A stretch of DNA of 64,000 bases from CAYNGH01 sp964396845 (lineage in GTDB: Bacteria; Vulcanimicrobiota; JAJTBE01; CAYNGH01), in the NCBI GenBank assembly GCA_964396845.1, contig CAYNGH010000001.1, positions 29,778 to 93,777 on the forward strand. The letters are read 5' to 3'. The position numbers were made by a program, and so were the translations under genes. The notes beneath the pieces were generated by a model. The model was not told the origin of the DNA, did no database searches, and saw only the letters and a list, made by a program, of their open reading frames with translations. Shown in pieces: positions 26,567-34,731 of the stretch. Numbering within the stretch: position 1 is the first letter of the stretch; every line of letters starts with the position of its first letter.

Positions 26567-26888
26567 GGATCCTGTTGACCACCCGGTCAACACCTTCAAC
26601 TCCCAGGGCGATTTCGCCGGCTTCATTCTTGAGTTTGTCGGTGGAAACAGTTCCCTCCAGGGTACATTCTCTGTTTACCACCGTCACCTTCAGTCCTGCT
26701 GTGGCCAGATCCTCCACCTGCTGGAGTCCCGCTTTCACTGCGGCAGTTTTGGAGGTGTCCAGGGGTTGAATGCTGGCGGGCTTCGACTGGGTTGCCGGGG
26801 ATATGCATCCTGCAATAAATGACATTCCCAAGGCAACCACTGCAACCGCCATCAGCAGTCGATGTTTTAATCTCAAACTGAACACCAC
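26553..26888 (-). CDS. BON-domain lipoprotein
   Basis: The signal peptide ends in the lipobox FIAGC, so the mature protein should be lipid-anchored. A ~25-residue Ser/Thr/Gln linker leads into a BON domain of OsmY type: VEDLATAGLKVTVVNRECTLEGTVSTDKLKNEAGEIALGVEGVDRVVNRIQV, with the glycine and valine pattern of the family. BON domains bind membranes or phospholipids. Two GTG codons (26888 and 26885) and a TTG are possible starts; GAAAGG precedes the GTGs. The upstream gap holds decayed repeats. An osmotic-stress role is possible by analogy with OsmY but not shown. Confidence 0.85.
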   Translation of the reverse strand: MVFSLRLKHRLLMAVAVVALGMSFIAGCISPATQSKPASIQPLDTSKTAAVKAGLQQVEDLATAGLKVTVVNRECTLEGTVSTDKLKNEAGEIALGVEGVDRVVNRIQVKP

Positions 26889-26954
26889 CTTTCAGGGTTT
26901 TATTTATCCTCCAATCCCGGATTTCCTTTTACAGGATACGTGAATAATATTATC

Positions 26955-27116
26955 CAGGACTTACGCAATTTTTATTTGATCTGTTAAACTTTCATAGAAG
27001 AAGACCGTTGTTTCCATTCTATTTGTGATCAGATATTTTTTCGATGATATTTGGGTTCGTTAAAAACGCTAATCTATCTAAGCTCAACTTTGAGTAACTC
27101 CTGACTATCCTCCATT
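26955..27116 (-). mobile_element. Decayed AT-rich repeated element, copy 2
   Basis: Read on the minus strand, this aligns with 4301-4561: GGAGTTACTCAAAG, then CGAACCCAAATATCATCGA, AAAATATCTGATCACAAA, GTCTTCTTCTATGAAAG and the terminal ATTGCGTAAGTCCTGG. The frame that is open in copy 1 has stops and at least one shift here. About 95 bases are absent relative to copy 1. It abuts the small inverted-repeat element at 27118. Confidence 0.6.
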
Positions 27117-27117
27117 G

Positions 27118-27186
27118 GTGTTCGTTTAAGCAATATGCCTCCGTTGTTGCGCTGTCGGGCCGGGGTTTCTGGCATTAGCCGAACAC
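27118..27186 (+). mobile_element. 69-bp element with terminal inverted repeats
   Basis: The left end GTGTTCGTTTAAGC and the right end TTAGCCGAACAC are imperfect inverted repeats (9 of 12). The body shares about 55 bp with 16381-16437. It has no coding capacity, like a MITE or a transposon remnant. Confidence 0.55.
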
Positions 27187-27315
27187 GGATATATTATCCT
27201 CCAGTCATGGATGATTCCGAGGTTTTTCCCAGTCATTGCCCTCCATGCATATCTTGGGCAGGATATTTTTAATATCCATAGAATACTCAGAAAAACAAGT
27301 CAGGGAGGGTTTTCG

Positions 27316-27621
27316 GTGAATAAACCGCAAGAGAAAGAAAAACTCATGTCCCGGTGGGATTTTATGAAACTGGGGGTTACGGCCCTTGCCGGGGTAGTGG
27401 TGTTCGGTGTGTCCGGCTGTCGTGGTGACGGCCTGGAGCCGAAGCCCAATGTGCCCATACCCAGAACTTATAATTTTATCGGGGATCCAAAAACTAAAGT
27501 ATATCATCGGATGAATTGCCGGCTTGCCCCGGACAAGTCAAAGGGAGTCTTCTTCGATTCTCCCATCGGAGCTAAACACTCCGGTTACCGGCCTTGTCTG
27601 GGCTGCAAACCCATGGAGTAA
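27316..27621 (+). CDS. Small exported protein with an Ada-like metal-binding domain
   Basis: The 101-residue product begins with SRWDFMKLG, close to a twin-arginine motif but with RW instead of RR, then a hydrophobic stretch ending in the possible lipobox VSGC. The C-terminal half (YNFIGDPKTKVYHRMNC ... SGYRPCLGCKPME) matches the Ada N-terminal/nuclease-tail zinc fold: a G-x-x-x-S/T-K-x-(Y/F)-H-x-x-x-C strand, a Phe-rich turn and GYRPCxxC. Three cysteines and one histidine could form the site. GGGAGG six to seven bases upstream supports the GTG at 27316. A metal-binding or sensing role in the envelope is inferred. No DNA-alkylation partner is nearby. Confidence 0.72.
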   Translation: MNKPQEKEKLMSRWDFMKLGVTALAGVVVFGVSGCRGDGLEPKPNVPIPRTYNFIGDPKTKVYHRMNCRLAPDKSKGVFFDSPIGAKHSGYRPCLGCKPME

Positions 27622-27741
27622 ATTCCGAATTATTCTCATTGACATCGCGGGGCATTTTTTGCCCCGTGTTTGCTTTGTCGGGGATCCTTCCCCCTTTTCT
27701 TCCATCCTGTTTAATGAATATTTTCCTTGAGGTGATTCAAT

Positions 27742-29178
27742 ATGTCAAACAAATCCCAGGAATACTGCCCCATCATCGGCGGTGAATTTGTAAAAACCGG
27801 CGACATCCGGGAGATAAGAAACCCTTATGATTCATCCCTGGTGGGCCGGGTTCATTTTGCCGGGCCTGATATGATGGATAAGGTTGTCGAAAAAGCCGTT
27901 GAAGGTTACCAGGCCATGAGATCCCTGCCGGTATATGAGAAGGCCCGGATTCTGGAGGAAATGGCCCGGGGAGTGCGGGAAAACCTGGAAGAGATTGCCG
28001 GGATTATTGCCCGGGAGGCAGGAAAGCCCATAAAGTTTGCCCGGGGTGAGGCAACCCGCTGTGCTCTGACCCTGCAGACTTCTGCGGAGGAAGCAAAACG
28101 GATTAACGGCGAGGTTATGGCCCTGGACTGGGCCGAGTCAGCAAAGGGACGCACTGGTTTCACCCGGCGTTTTCCCATGGGGCCGATCCTGGGCATATCT
28201 CCCTTCAATTTTCCTCTGAACCTTGCAGCTCACAAGGTGGGGCCAGCCCTGGCCGCGGGGAACTCCATCATCATCAAGCCTTCTTCATCGGATCCCATCT
28301 CGGCCCTGTGGCTGGGAAACCTGGCCCGGAAGGCCGGCGCACCAGCGGGAGCCTTGCAGGTGATTCCCGCATCGCCGGCATCCCTGGAGCCTCTGGTGAA
28401 CAGCCATGAGATAAAGATGATCTCCTTCACTGGGTCGCCCCGGGTGGGATGGGCCCTCAAGGATCGCTCCCGACGGAAGAAGGTGGCCCTGGAGTTGGGA
28501 GGCAACGGCGGAGTTGTCATTGACCGGGACTGTGACACAGATTATGCCGTGAGCCGGGTGCTTATGGGAGGTTTTGCCTATGCCGGTCAGGTTTGCATAT
28601 CTGTGCAGAGGGTGATTATTCACCGGGATATTTACAGCCAGTTCCGGGATCTTCTTCTCTGTGAGCTTCCCCGGCAGGTGAAACTGTCGGATCCCTTGGA
28701 TCCTGCCGGGACCCTTTCGGCAATGATCCGGGAAGAAGAAGCCCGCCGGGTGGAATCGTGGATAAAAGAAGCCCTGGATGCCGGCGGAGTTCTTCTTGCG
28801 GGAGGAGATCGCAACGGCTCCTGCATGAGTCCCACTATAATGGAAAAAGTTCCCCGGGATGCAAAAATTTATCGGGAAGAAGCCTTCGGCCCGGTTATTG
28901 TGCTGGAGCAGGCGGATTCCCTTGATGACGGGATTGACAGGATTAACGATTCCCGTTTCGGCCTGCAGTCAGGGGTATTCACCAGGGACCTGGAGGGCGC
29001 TCTGAAAGCCTTTGACACGATTGAAGCCGGTGGTGTCATGATAAACGATGTGCCCACATTCCGTATTGATCCCATGCCTTATGGAGGGGTGAAGGAGTCG
29101 GGCTTTGGACGGGAGGGAGTCCGGTATTCTATCGAAGAAATGACGGAACTGAAACTTATGGTGATTAACCGGCAGTAG
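27742..29178 (+). CDS. NAD(P)-dependent aldehyde dehydrogenase
   Basis: The 478 residues contain the full ALDH catalytic set: N156 (SPFNFPLN), K179, general base E251 (ALELGGN) and nucleophile C285 (GQVCISVQR). The nucleotide-binding FTGSPRVGWAL turn and the C-terminal EEAFGPVI and YGGVKESGFGREG blocks are present. The GGFAYAGQVCISVQR version is common in the phosphonoacetaldehyde/lactaldehyde/GapN-like branch, but I cannot pick the aldehyde. GAGGTGATTCAAT precedes ATG 27742. It appears monocistronic, bounded upstream by the Ada-like lipoprotein gene and downstream by a convergent hypothetical gene. Confidence 0.92.
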   Translation: MSNKSQEYCPIIGGEFVKTGDIREIRNPYDSSLVGRVHFAGPDMMDKVVEKAVEGYQAMRSLPVYEKARILEEMARGVRENLEEIAGIIAREAGKPIKFARGEATRCALTLQTSAEEAKRINGEVMALDWAESAKGRTGFTRRFPMGPILGISPFNFPLNLAAHKVGPALAAGNSIIIKPSSSDPISALWLGNLARKAGAPAGALQVIPASPASLEPLVNSHEIKMISFTGSPRVGWALKDRSRRKKVALELGGNGGVVIDRDCDTDYAVSRVLMGGFAYAGQVCISVQRVIIHRDIYSQFRDLLLCELPRQVKLSDPLDPAGTLSAMIREEEARRVESWIKEALDAGGVLLAGGDRNGSCMSPTIMEKVPRDAKIYREEAFGPVIVLEQADSLDDGIDRINDSRFGLQSGVFTRDLEGALKAFDTIEAGGVMINDVPTFRIDPMPYGGVKESGFGREGVRYSIEEMTELKLMVINRQ

Positions 29179-29211
29179 AATCAACCCCGGAGAGTGGCTG
29201 TTGTCGCCGGC

Positions 29212-29910
29212 TCATATCCCCTCGCCGGCATCAATCCTGTATGTTGTCCCGGAGGCCCCGGCCCTGTTTTTATATTTCTCAAAGCTGGTCTGGGAGATTT
29301 TTCCCGATATATTGCCGTCGGGCTTTTTCACCGTCATCAGACGATAGCCTTCTCCTGCCTGCCCGCCAGGGATTATCTCGAATTCATTCCAGGGAACAAT
29401 GAATATATAACCGCCTTCATTGCAAAGAGCAACCCCCCGGTCGGCCATAATTGCCTTCCATTTTGTTGTAATCATTCTGTTGCCTAATGCCAGAAATTTT
29501 GAGGTGACAAAACTGATGATTTCATCTCTTTCATCTTCTGCCTGGGAATTGTCGAGGGAAACATATTCAATGATATGTCCAATTTCTGCCAATATTTCCC
29601 TGGAGGGTTCAACTTTGGGGATATCGCGTTCTACTTTTATTTTTAGCAATATACAAAACTCGATAAGAATAAAGATCATTAGAAACTGAAGTATCTTGAT
29701 AATGTTGTTGGCAAGGCTTGTGTTATGCCAGTGCTGGTGTTTCAGCATCACAAACCCGCAAATCCCGGCAATGATGAAGGCTATCATCAGCAGAATATAT
29801 CTGCAGTAGAAGTCCACTTTGGGATCGGTCTTGATTTTTTGACCTTCAACTATGTGGTTGTGCCATTTTGCGCCTTCCTTCAGTTCCTGCAGGCTGTGTC
29901 GAAATTTCAA
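29212..29910 (-). CDS. Two-helix membrane protein with a YcxB-like C-terminal domain
   Basis: Two membrane helices (~39-57 and ~70-90) follow a basic 30-residue N-terminus. The ~130-residue cytosolic C-terminus has a central WKAIMADRGVALCNEGGYIFIVPWNEFEII block reminiscent of YcxB-like/PH-like domains, which sense or bind membranes in Gram-positive homologues. Match is weak. AGGAGGAGCC directly before a TTG sets the start at 29910. Base composition is more AT-rich than most neighbours, with TAA/TTA-rich codons, so recent acquisition is possible. It is convergent with the ALDH gene and followed upstream by a 314-bp gap. Confidence 0.7.
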   Translation of the reverse strand: MKFRHSLQELKEGAKWHNHIVEGQKIKTDPKVDFYCRYILLMIAFIIAGICGFVMLKHQHWHNTSLANNIIKILQFLMIFILIEFCILLKIKVERDIPKVEPSREILAEIGHIIEYVSLDNSQAEDERDEIISFVTSKFLALGNRMITTKWKAIMADRGVALCNEGGYIFIVPWNEFEIIPGGQAGEGYRLMTVKKPDGNISGKISQTSFEKYKNRAGASGTTYRIDAGEGI

Positions 29911-30224
29911 GGCTCCTCCTGTCGGGCAGAGAAAAACGATTATATCTGTAGTGTTCTGACATACAAAGTAGGATTCCTCCGGCGAAAAAAACCGACATTA
30001 TGACTGGATGATGATGTCAGGCAAATAAAAACAGGCGGTATTGCCGCCCGGTGTATTCTAATCGTATATTTGGTTGTGATCCCCTGCGAGTAGTGATTTC
30101 TGGAAACAGGGAGATTACCTGCATTGTCTGGTTTATTATTACTGCCCCGTTGACTTCAATGATTCATGGGCAAAACATGCCGGGGCGGGTATTTCTTCAG
30201 TATGATGAAGCCGGCATTTTGTCT
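29911..30224. other. Intergenic gap with one terminator
   Basis: No reading frame looks real. A minus-strand terminator lies at 30025-30050. The rest, rich in TGATGATG and TATTATTA runs, shows nothing I can name. Confidence 0.5.
30025..30050 (-). terminator. Terminator for the 30225-30593 transcript
   Basis: On the minus strand GGCGG pairs with CCGCC across CAATA, followed by TG and TTTTTATT. It lies 175 bp past the stop of the proline-rich gene. Confidence 0.65.
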
Positions 30225-30593
30225 TCAGGAGGCAATCTCTTCCAGGGTGTTGTCAATATGTCCCTGATCCAGCAGGAACATCACCCGGCGATGGAGTTTA
30301 TCGGATCGGATAAGCCTTGAGGCTTCACCTCCGCCCATTTCCCGGATGCGGGAAGACACCTGTTGCAACAGGCGGGGCGCATCTCCAGGGGGGATTACCT
30401 TTTCCGGACTGGTTTTAATCATCTGCTCCAGGTAGCGCAGACTCTTGTAATCGTTGGACAAGGCCAGATCCATTTCACTAATGGCCTTTTCCGGGGGCAT
30501 CACCTTCACCACCGGCGGAGGTGGAGGCGGTACCGGCACCGGCTCTCTGGGAGGTTGATTCTGGGGTGTGACATTGGACAGCAAGTCAATCAC
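30225..30593 (-). CDS. Small proline-rich protein of unknown function
   Basis: The 122-residue protein has an N-terminal proline run (residues ~14-30, VPVPPPPPP), then an all-helical-looking region with SEMDLALSNDYKSLRYLEQMIK and LLQQVSSRIREMGGGEASRLIRSDKLHRRVMFLLDQGHIDNTLEEIA. I recognise no family. It has no signal peptide or membrane segment. The GTG at 30593 follows GGAAGGCAG closely. It is divergent from the APC permease gene (114 bp between starts) and has its own terminator, which supports it being expressed. The helical part could be a helix-turn-helix-free scaffold; nothing more can be said. Confidence 0.6.
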   Translation of the reverse strand: MIDLLSNVTPQNQPPREPVPVPPPPPPVVKVMPPEKAISEMDLALSNDYKSLRYLEQMIKTSPEKVIPPGDAPRLLQQVSSRIREMGGGEASRLIRSDKLHRRVMFLLDQGHIDNTLEEIAS

Positions 30594-30707
30594 CTGCCTT
30601 CCGACAAATAAATATTCCTTCCCATGAACGTTATCGGATCATGGGGGAGATATTTAAGGGCATGGCAAAAAAATCTGAAAAAATTATTTCTATCACCGGG
30701 AGATAGA

Positions 30708-32159
30708 ATGAAATCCGGCGAAAAAACAGGTATGGAAAACAACAATGAAAATGCAAAACTGACCCGGGGAATGGGTCTTTTCGATTTGGTATTGTTCAAT
30801 GTAGTGGCCATTGTAGGGCTTCGCTGGGCATCGGTGGCGGCGGGAATCGGGCCATCTTCTCTGGTGCTGTGGCTGGGGGCGATGCTGTTGTTCTTTATTC
30901 CATCGGCCCTAACAGTCACCGAGCTTTCTGCCCGCTGTCCCCGGGAAGGGGGCATATATGTCTGGACCCGGGAGGCATTCGGAGAATACCACGGCTTCAT
31001 ATGCGGTTTCTTTTACTGGGTGAACAACCTTGTCTATTACCCCAACCTGCTCATATACCTGGGCAGTACTTTTTTGTTCACCTTTGGAGTGCGTTTTTTG
31101 CACCTGGAAGAGAACACCACCTACACTGCCATATTTTCCCTGACAGTGCTCTGGTTTGCCATCATCATAAACACCATCGGCGTGAAACGGGGAAAATGGC
31201 TTCAGAATCTGGGAGCCTTCGGCACATGGATTCCCGCCCTGGCCCTTCTTGTGGCGGGGATAATTTCATGGATTCGATTCGGGCCTGCCAATGTTTTTCA
31301 GGGAAACCTGATGCCGGAATTCAGCAATATTCATACTCTTTCCATATTTGCCAGCCTTTGCTTCGGTTTTGCAGGCATGGAGCTTCAGTCCTGCATGGGT
31401 GAGGAGATCCGGGATCCTGTCCGGAATATTCCCCGGGCCGTGTTAATCAGCGGTGTGATGATTGCCGGAGTATATGTGATAAGCACCGGCGCTCTGCTGG
31501 TGACTCTCCCGTCAGACCGGATAAACATTGTCAGCGGTGTTGTGCAGGTGATTTATGAGGTGTCCCATCGAATCAACGCCCCCTGGCTGGGGATGGCCCT
31601 GGCCCTTCTCATAACCCTGGGAGGTCTTGGAGGTATCGGGGCATGGATGTCGGGCACTGCCCGGATCCCCTTTGTGGTAGGCATCGATAAATACCTGCCC
31701 CCATGGCTGGCCCGGATTCATCCCCGGTGGGGTACACCGGCAAACGCCATCATCACCATGGGGATCATATCCACCCTTTTCGTGTTGATGGGAACTGCCG
31801 GGGCCACGGTGAAGGAGGCTTATCAACTGCTGGTGGTGGGAACCTTAATTCTTTATTTTATTCCCTATGTATATCTTTTTGCAGCTTTTATCCGCTGGAA
31901 GAAACTGAACATGGGAGAGAGAACTGCCATGAATTATCCCTGGTGGCTTGGCATTGTGGGGATCATCACAACAATAATGGCCATGGGTCTTTCCATTATC
32001 CCCCCCCAGGACGTGAAAAGCCCGGCGGTTTATTTATACAAGGTCATCGGCGGGGTAGTTTTCTTCTGGATTATCGGCTGGGTCATGTTCCGGCAGGCCA
32101 GCATTAAAAAAGAGTCGGAAGGGGAGGACTCTCCCGGCAATTCCCCGGAAGACAGCTGA
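30708..32159 (+). CDS. APC-superfamily amino-acid permease (glutamate/GABA-antiporter-like)
   Basis: About 12 membrane helices are visible. TM1 (LFNVVAIVGLRWASVAAGIGPSSLVLW) carries the G-x-G break of APC carriers, and the loop ARCPREGGIYVWTREAFGEYHGF is typical of the GadC/YjeM branch, which exchanges amino acids and their decarboxylated amines. GMELQSCMGEEIRDPVRNIPRA after TM6 is another family block. The start at 30708 is supported by CCGGGAG six bases upstream; a later ATG in frame (30732) has no site. No decarboxylase gene is adjacent, so the substrate is not known. It stands alone with a short leader frame following. Confidence 0.9.
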   Translation: MKSGEKTGMENNNENAKLTRGMGLFDLVLFNVVAIVGLRWASVAAGIGPSSLVLWLGAMLLFFIPSALTVTELSARCPREGGIYVWTREAFGEYHGFICGFFYWVNNLVYYPNLLIYLGSTFLFTFGVRFLHLEENTTYTAIFSLTVLWFAIIINTIGVKRGKWLQNLGAFGTWIPALALLVAGIISWIRFGPANVFQGNLMPEFSNIHTLSIFASLCFGFAGMELQSCMGEEIRDPVRNIPRAVLISGVMIAGVYVISTGALLVTLPSDRINIVSGVVQVIYEVSHRINAPWLGMALALLITLGGLGGIGAWMSGTARIPFVVGIDKYLPPWLARIHPRWGTPANAIITMGIISTLFVLMGTAGATVKEAYQLLVVGTLILYFIPYVYLFAAFIRWKKLNMGERTAMNYPWWLGIVGIITTIMAMGLSIIPPQDVKSPAVYLYKVIGGVVFFWIIGWVMFRQASIKKESEGEDSPGNSPEDS

Positions 32160-32181
32160 TGAAGGATTATAGGAGGCATAT

Positions 32182-32226
32182 ATGGAATTGGCAGATAAGC
32201 ATGAAATATGGAGGATAATATGTTAG
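32182..32226 (+). CDS. Possible 14-codon leader peptide overlapping the next gene
   Basis: AGGAGG lies five bases before ATG 32182, a better site than many real genes here. The frame MELADKHEIWRIIC ends in TAG at 32224-32226 and overlaps the start (32220) of the zinc-ribbon gene. Its translation would pass over that gene's Shine-Dalgarno. It may be a coupling leader or chance. Confidence 0.35.
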   Translation: MELADKHEIWRIIC

Positions 32227-32735
32227 TCTGTTTTCGTTGCGGTCATGGGAATGATCCAAAGGAAAACTACTGCCTGGGGTGCGGGGCAACCCTTCCCAAG
32301 CTGGCCTATACCATGGACATGGGGTCGGGAGAGGTGATCATGGACCTGTATGAAAAGTTTGCCGATGCCGCAGCCCTGGTATCCACCGGCCAGATATCCC
32401 TGGATGAGTTTGAAGATTTCCTTGTCAAGCAGAATGACAAGCAGAAGGGCATGGAGCAGGAAATCCGGGACACTGAAATATCCGAGGATATCATGGAGGA
32501 TTTCGAAGAAGAACTGGAAGCAGGCTTTACCGGTATTGAACTTGTCAACGAGGGGATTGAAATTATGGCCCAGTTCCTTGACGAGCAGAATCAGAAATAT
32601 CTTGATGAAGGACTGGACTCGATAAAACAGGGGATGGCATATCTCAACAAGGCTTTCATTCTGAACCGCCAGCGGGACAAGCGCCAGTCCCATTATGCGG
32701 ATCTGATGAGAAGAGATAACTCCATGGAGCTGTGA
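32220..32735 (+). CDS. Zinc-ribbon protein with helical C-terminal part
   Basis: The N-terminal ribbon has two CxxC pairs (VCFRCG and YCLGCG), similar in the second half to the zinc ribbon of the Ser/Thr kinase at 21040-23148 (also YCLGCG). The remaining ~145 residues are acidic and helical (ISEDIMEDFEEELEAGFTGIELVNEGIEIMAQFLDEQNQKYLDEGLDSIKQGMAYL), with no clear family. I read it as a small regulatory or adaptor protein. GGAGG five bases before ATG 32220 supports this start over an ATG four codons earlier. The L,D-transpeptidase-like gene overlaps its stop. Confidence 0.75.
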   Translation: MLVCFRCGHGNDPKENYCLGCGATLPKLAYTMDMGSGEVIMDLYEKFADAAALVSTGQISLDEFEDFLVKQNDKQKGMEQEIRDTEISEDIMEDFEEELEAGFTGIELVNEGIEIMAQFLDEQNQKYLDEGLDSIKQGMAYLNKAFILNRQRDKRQSHYADLMRRDNSMEL

Positions 32736-33259
32736 TGTTTCACCTTCCACGGCTGATTTTTTCCATGAATGAAAACTCCATATTCCTTGAGGATTGCAAC
32801 AGGGAACAAAGGTTGTTCTGTCTGCCGGCTCACAACAACACCGTCAACCCCCACGGGGATCCCATGGTGACTGGCTCCAACGCTCCTGCTCCTTTTGGTT
32901 TTCTTTGTCTTTCCCTGCCGGATTTCATCAGTCATGATTACCGCCGGGAGTTTTATCGCAGGTTCATCTTTGGGCCAGGCCCGGGGTTGGGTGAATCCCT
33001 GGTGGAAGGATGGGGGGAGTTTCTGGTTCACGAGATGGGGCCTGTCCGCTTTGCCCTGGGCAGTCCCCATGCTCCGGAGGGAACCGCTGATAGGGCTGCC
33101 TGGGATCGGGAGCTGTTGATCCATGGCGGTGGTTATCCCCAGAAGCTGACTCACGGCTGCATCAGGATGGCGGATCATCACATTGAACAGTTGGCGGCCA
33201 TGGTCATCGTCCTTATGCGTCGCGGGGTTCCCGTCACCAGCATCCTCAAGGTTCCCTGA
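32735..33259 (+). CDS. L,D-transpeptidase-like (YkuD) protein
   Basis: The C-terminal block LLIHGGGYPQKLTHGCIRMAD carries the YkuD signature: H130, H140, G141, catalytic C142 and R144. The spacing between the first H and the THGC motif (10) is shorter than in most YkuD domains (~15-17), so the fold may be compact or divergent. There is no visible signal peptide in the 174-residue product, although these enzymes usually act in the periplasm making 3-3 cross-links or anchoring lipoprotein. The start ATG overlaps the stop of the zinc-ribbon gene (TGATG). Confidence in family is fair, in activity lower. Confidence 0.72.
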   Translation: MFHLPRLIFSMNENSIFLEDCNREQRLFCLPAHNNTVNPHGDPMVTGSNAPAPFGFLCLSLPDFISHDYRREFYRRFIFGPGPGLGESLVEGWGEFLVHEMGPVRFALGSPHAPEGTADRAAWDRELLIHGGGYPQKLTHGCIRMADHHIEQLAAMVIVLMRRGVPVTSILKVP

Positions 33260-33274
33260 CCGGTCAGTTTTGCC

Positions 33275-33303
33275 TTGTTTCCCTGTAAAGGGCCTGCTAT
33301 AAT
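33275..33303 (+). promoter_or_regulatory. Sigma-70-type promoter for a possibly leaderless transcript
   Basis: TTGTTT (33275-33280), a 17-base spacer and a perfect TATAAT (33298-33303) precede ATG 33310 by six bases. The start point would fall at or next to the ATG, and there is no Shine-Dalgarno. Confidence 0.6.
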
Positions 33304-33309
33304 CTTCTT

Positions 33310-34710
33310 ATGAAAATTCTCCTTGTTGCCCCGAATCACCGGCGGATTCTGTCGCCGGGATATATGAAGACCATTCAGGAATGTATTGGTCATCTGCCTC
33401 CCCTGGGGCTTCTTTCCATTGCAGGATACCTGCTGGAGAATACCTCCCACCGGGTAAGAGTGGTTGACGCCCTTACCGGGGATCTGACTCCCCATCAGGT
33501 GGGAGAGATAGTCAAAGAGGAAAAGCCCGATGTGGTGGGGATTCACGCCATCACCCTGGCCCTGCTGGATGTGCTGGATATGGTGGATGCCGTCAGGACG
33601 GCGGATCCATCGGCAGGGGTTCTTCTGGGAGGCCCCCATGTATCGGTGTTTCCTGGTGAGTCTGTGGGTTATGCCGGTGTGGATTTTGCTGTTGCCGGTG
33701 AAGGTGAAGAGCCGGTGGCAAGACTTCTGGACATGCTGGAGTCCGGCGGTGATCCCGGTGAGATTGACGGGGTGATGACTCCCTCCACCGGCCCAAAAAC
33801 CCCTTTCATCCATAAGGATCTGGACTCTCTGCCTCCTCCTGCCAGGCATCTGACTTCCTTTGAAAAATATCATACCGTGGTGAGCAGTCATCCTCCTTCC
33901 ACCACCATCATGAGCAGTCGGGGCTGTCCTTTTTGTTGCACATTCTGTCATACCGCCGGTGGCAAGGTTTTTCGCCCCCGTTCTCCGGAGAAAGTCGTGA
34001 AGGAGGTAAATCAATGCCTGGATATGGGGATCCGGGAATTTTTCTTTTTTGATGAAACCTTCACCGTCCACCGGGATCGGGTGATTGACATATGCCGGCG
34101 GTTGATTGACGGCGGACGGGAAGTGATATGGGATGCCCGGTGCCGGGTTGATCTGGTTGATGAAGAGCTTTTGGGATGGATGGTCAGGGCCGGGTGCCGT
34201 CGGATTCAATACGGGGTGGAATCGGGCAGTGCAAAGGTGTTGGATCGCCTGGGGAAAGGATTTGATCCTGATACCGCCGAGAACGCCATTATGGCAACCC
34301 GGAAGGCTGGCATCGCAGCTTATGCTGATTTTATGATTGGCAATCCTGGTGAAACTCTGGAGGATATGGAGGAAACCTTTCTATTTGCCCGAAGAACAAG
34401 ACCTGATTATGTCCATTTTTCCATAACCATGCCTCTTCCCGGCACTCCCCTTTATCAGGAGGCTATGGATATGGGGATTATCTCCGGGGACTCCTGGAGG
34501 GGATTCGCCCGGAATCCGTCCCCTGACTTCCGGGTTCCTTACTGGGAGGAGAACTTCACCGGGGAGGAGCTGGAAAAACTCCTGGGCCGGGCATACCGTG
34601 AGTTTTATTTTAGTCCCGGCTATCTGATCTCGGCCCTGGGGGGGCTTACTTCTCCGGGAGAGGCTCTCCGCAAGGCCCGGGCAGGATTCCGCCTGCTGAC
34701 AGGGCTATAG
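33310..34710 (+). CDS. B12-binding radical SAM protein
   Basis: The cobalamin-binding half (1-~170) begins KILLVAPN and includes DVVGIHAITL, VLLGGPHVSVFP and VAGEGEEPVARLL. The radical SAM cluster is C206, C210, C213 in SRGCPFCCTFC, followed by EFFFFDETFTVHRDR and RCRVDLVDEELLGWM, YGVESGSAKVLDRLGKG and FMIGNPGETLEDM, the standard order of barrel strands. The cysteines are at the same residue numbers as in the gene at 1-990, so the two are probably paralogues with the same layout. The C-terminus has no known domain. The substrate is unpredictable; B12-radical SAM enzymes often methylate unactivated carbons or act in lipid and hopanoid modification. Confidence 0.93.
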   Translation: MKILLVAPNHRRILSPGYMKTIQECIGHLPPLGLLSIAGYLLENTSHRVRVVDALTGDLTPHQVGEIVKEEKPDVVGIHAITLALLDVLDMVDAVRTADPSAGVLLGGPHVSVFPGESVGYAGVDFAVAGEGEEPVARLLDMLESGGDPGEIDGVMTPSTGPKTPFIHKDLDSLPPPARHLTSFEKYHTVVSSHPPSTTIMSSRGCPFCCTFCHTAGGKVFRPRSPEKVVKEVNQCLDMGIREFFFFDETFTVHRDRVIDICRRLIDGGREVIWDARCRVDLVDEELLGWMVRAGCRRIQYGVESGSAKVLDRLGKGFDPDTAENAIMATRKAGIAAYADFMIGNPGETLEDMEETFLFARRTRPDYVHFSITMPLPGTPLYQEAMDMGIISGDSWRGFARNPSPDFRVPYWEENFTGEELEKLLGRAYREFYFSPGYLISALGGLTSPGEALRKARAGFRLLTGL

Positions 34711-34731
34711 GGTATCTTTTAACTGGCGGGG

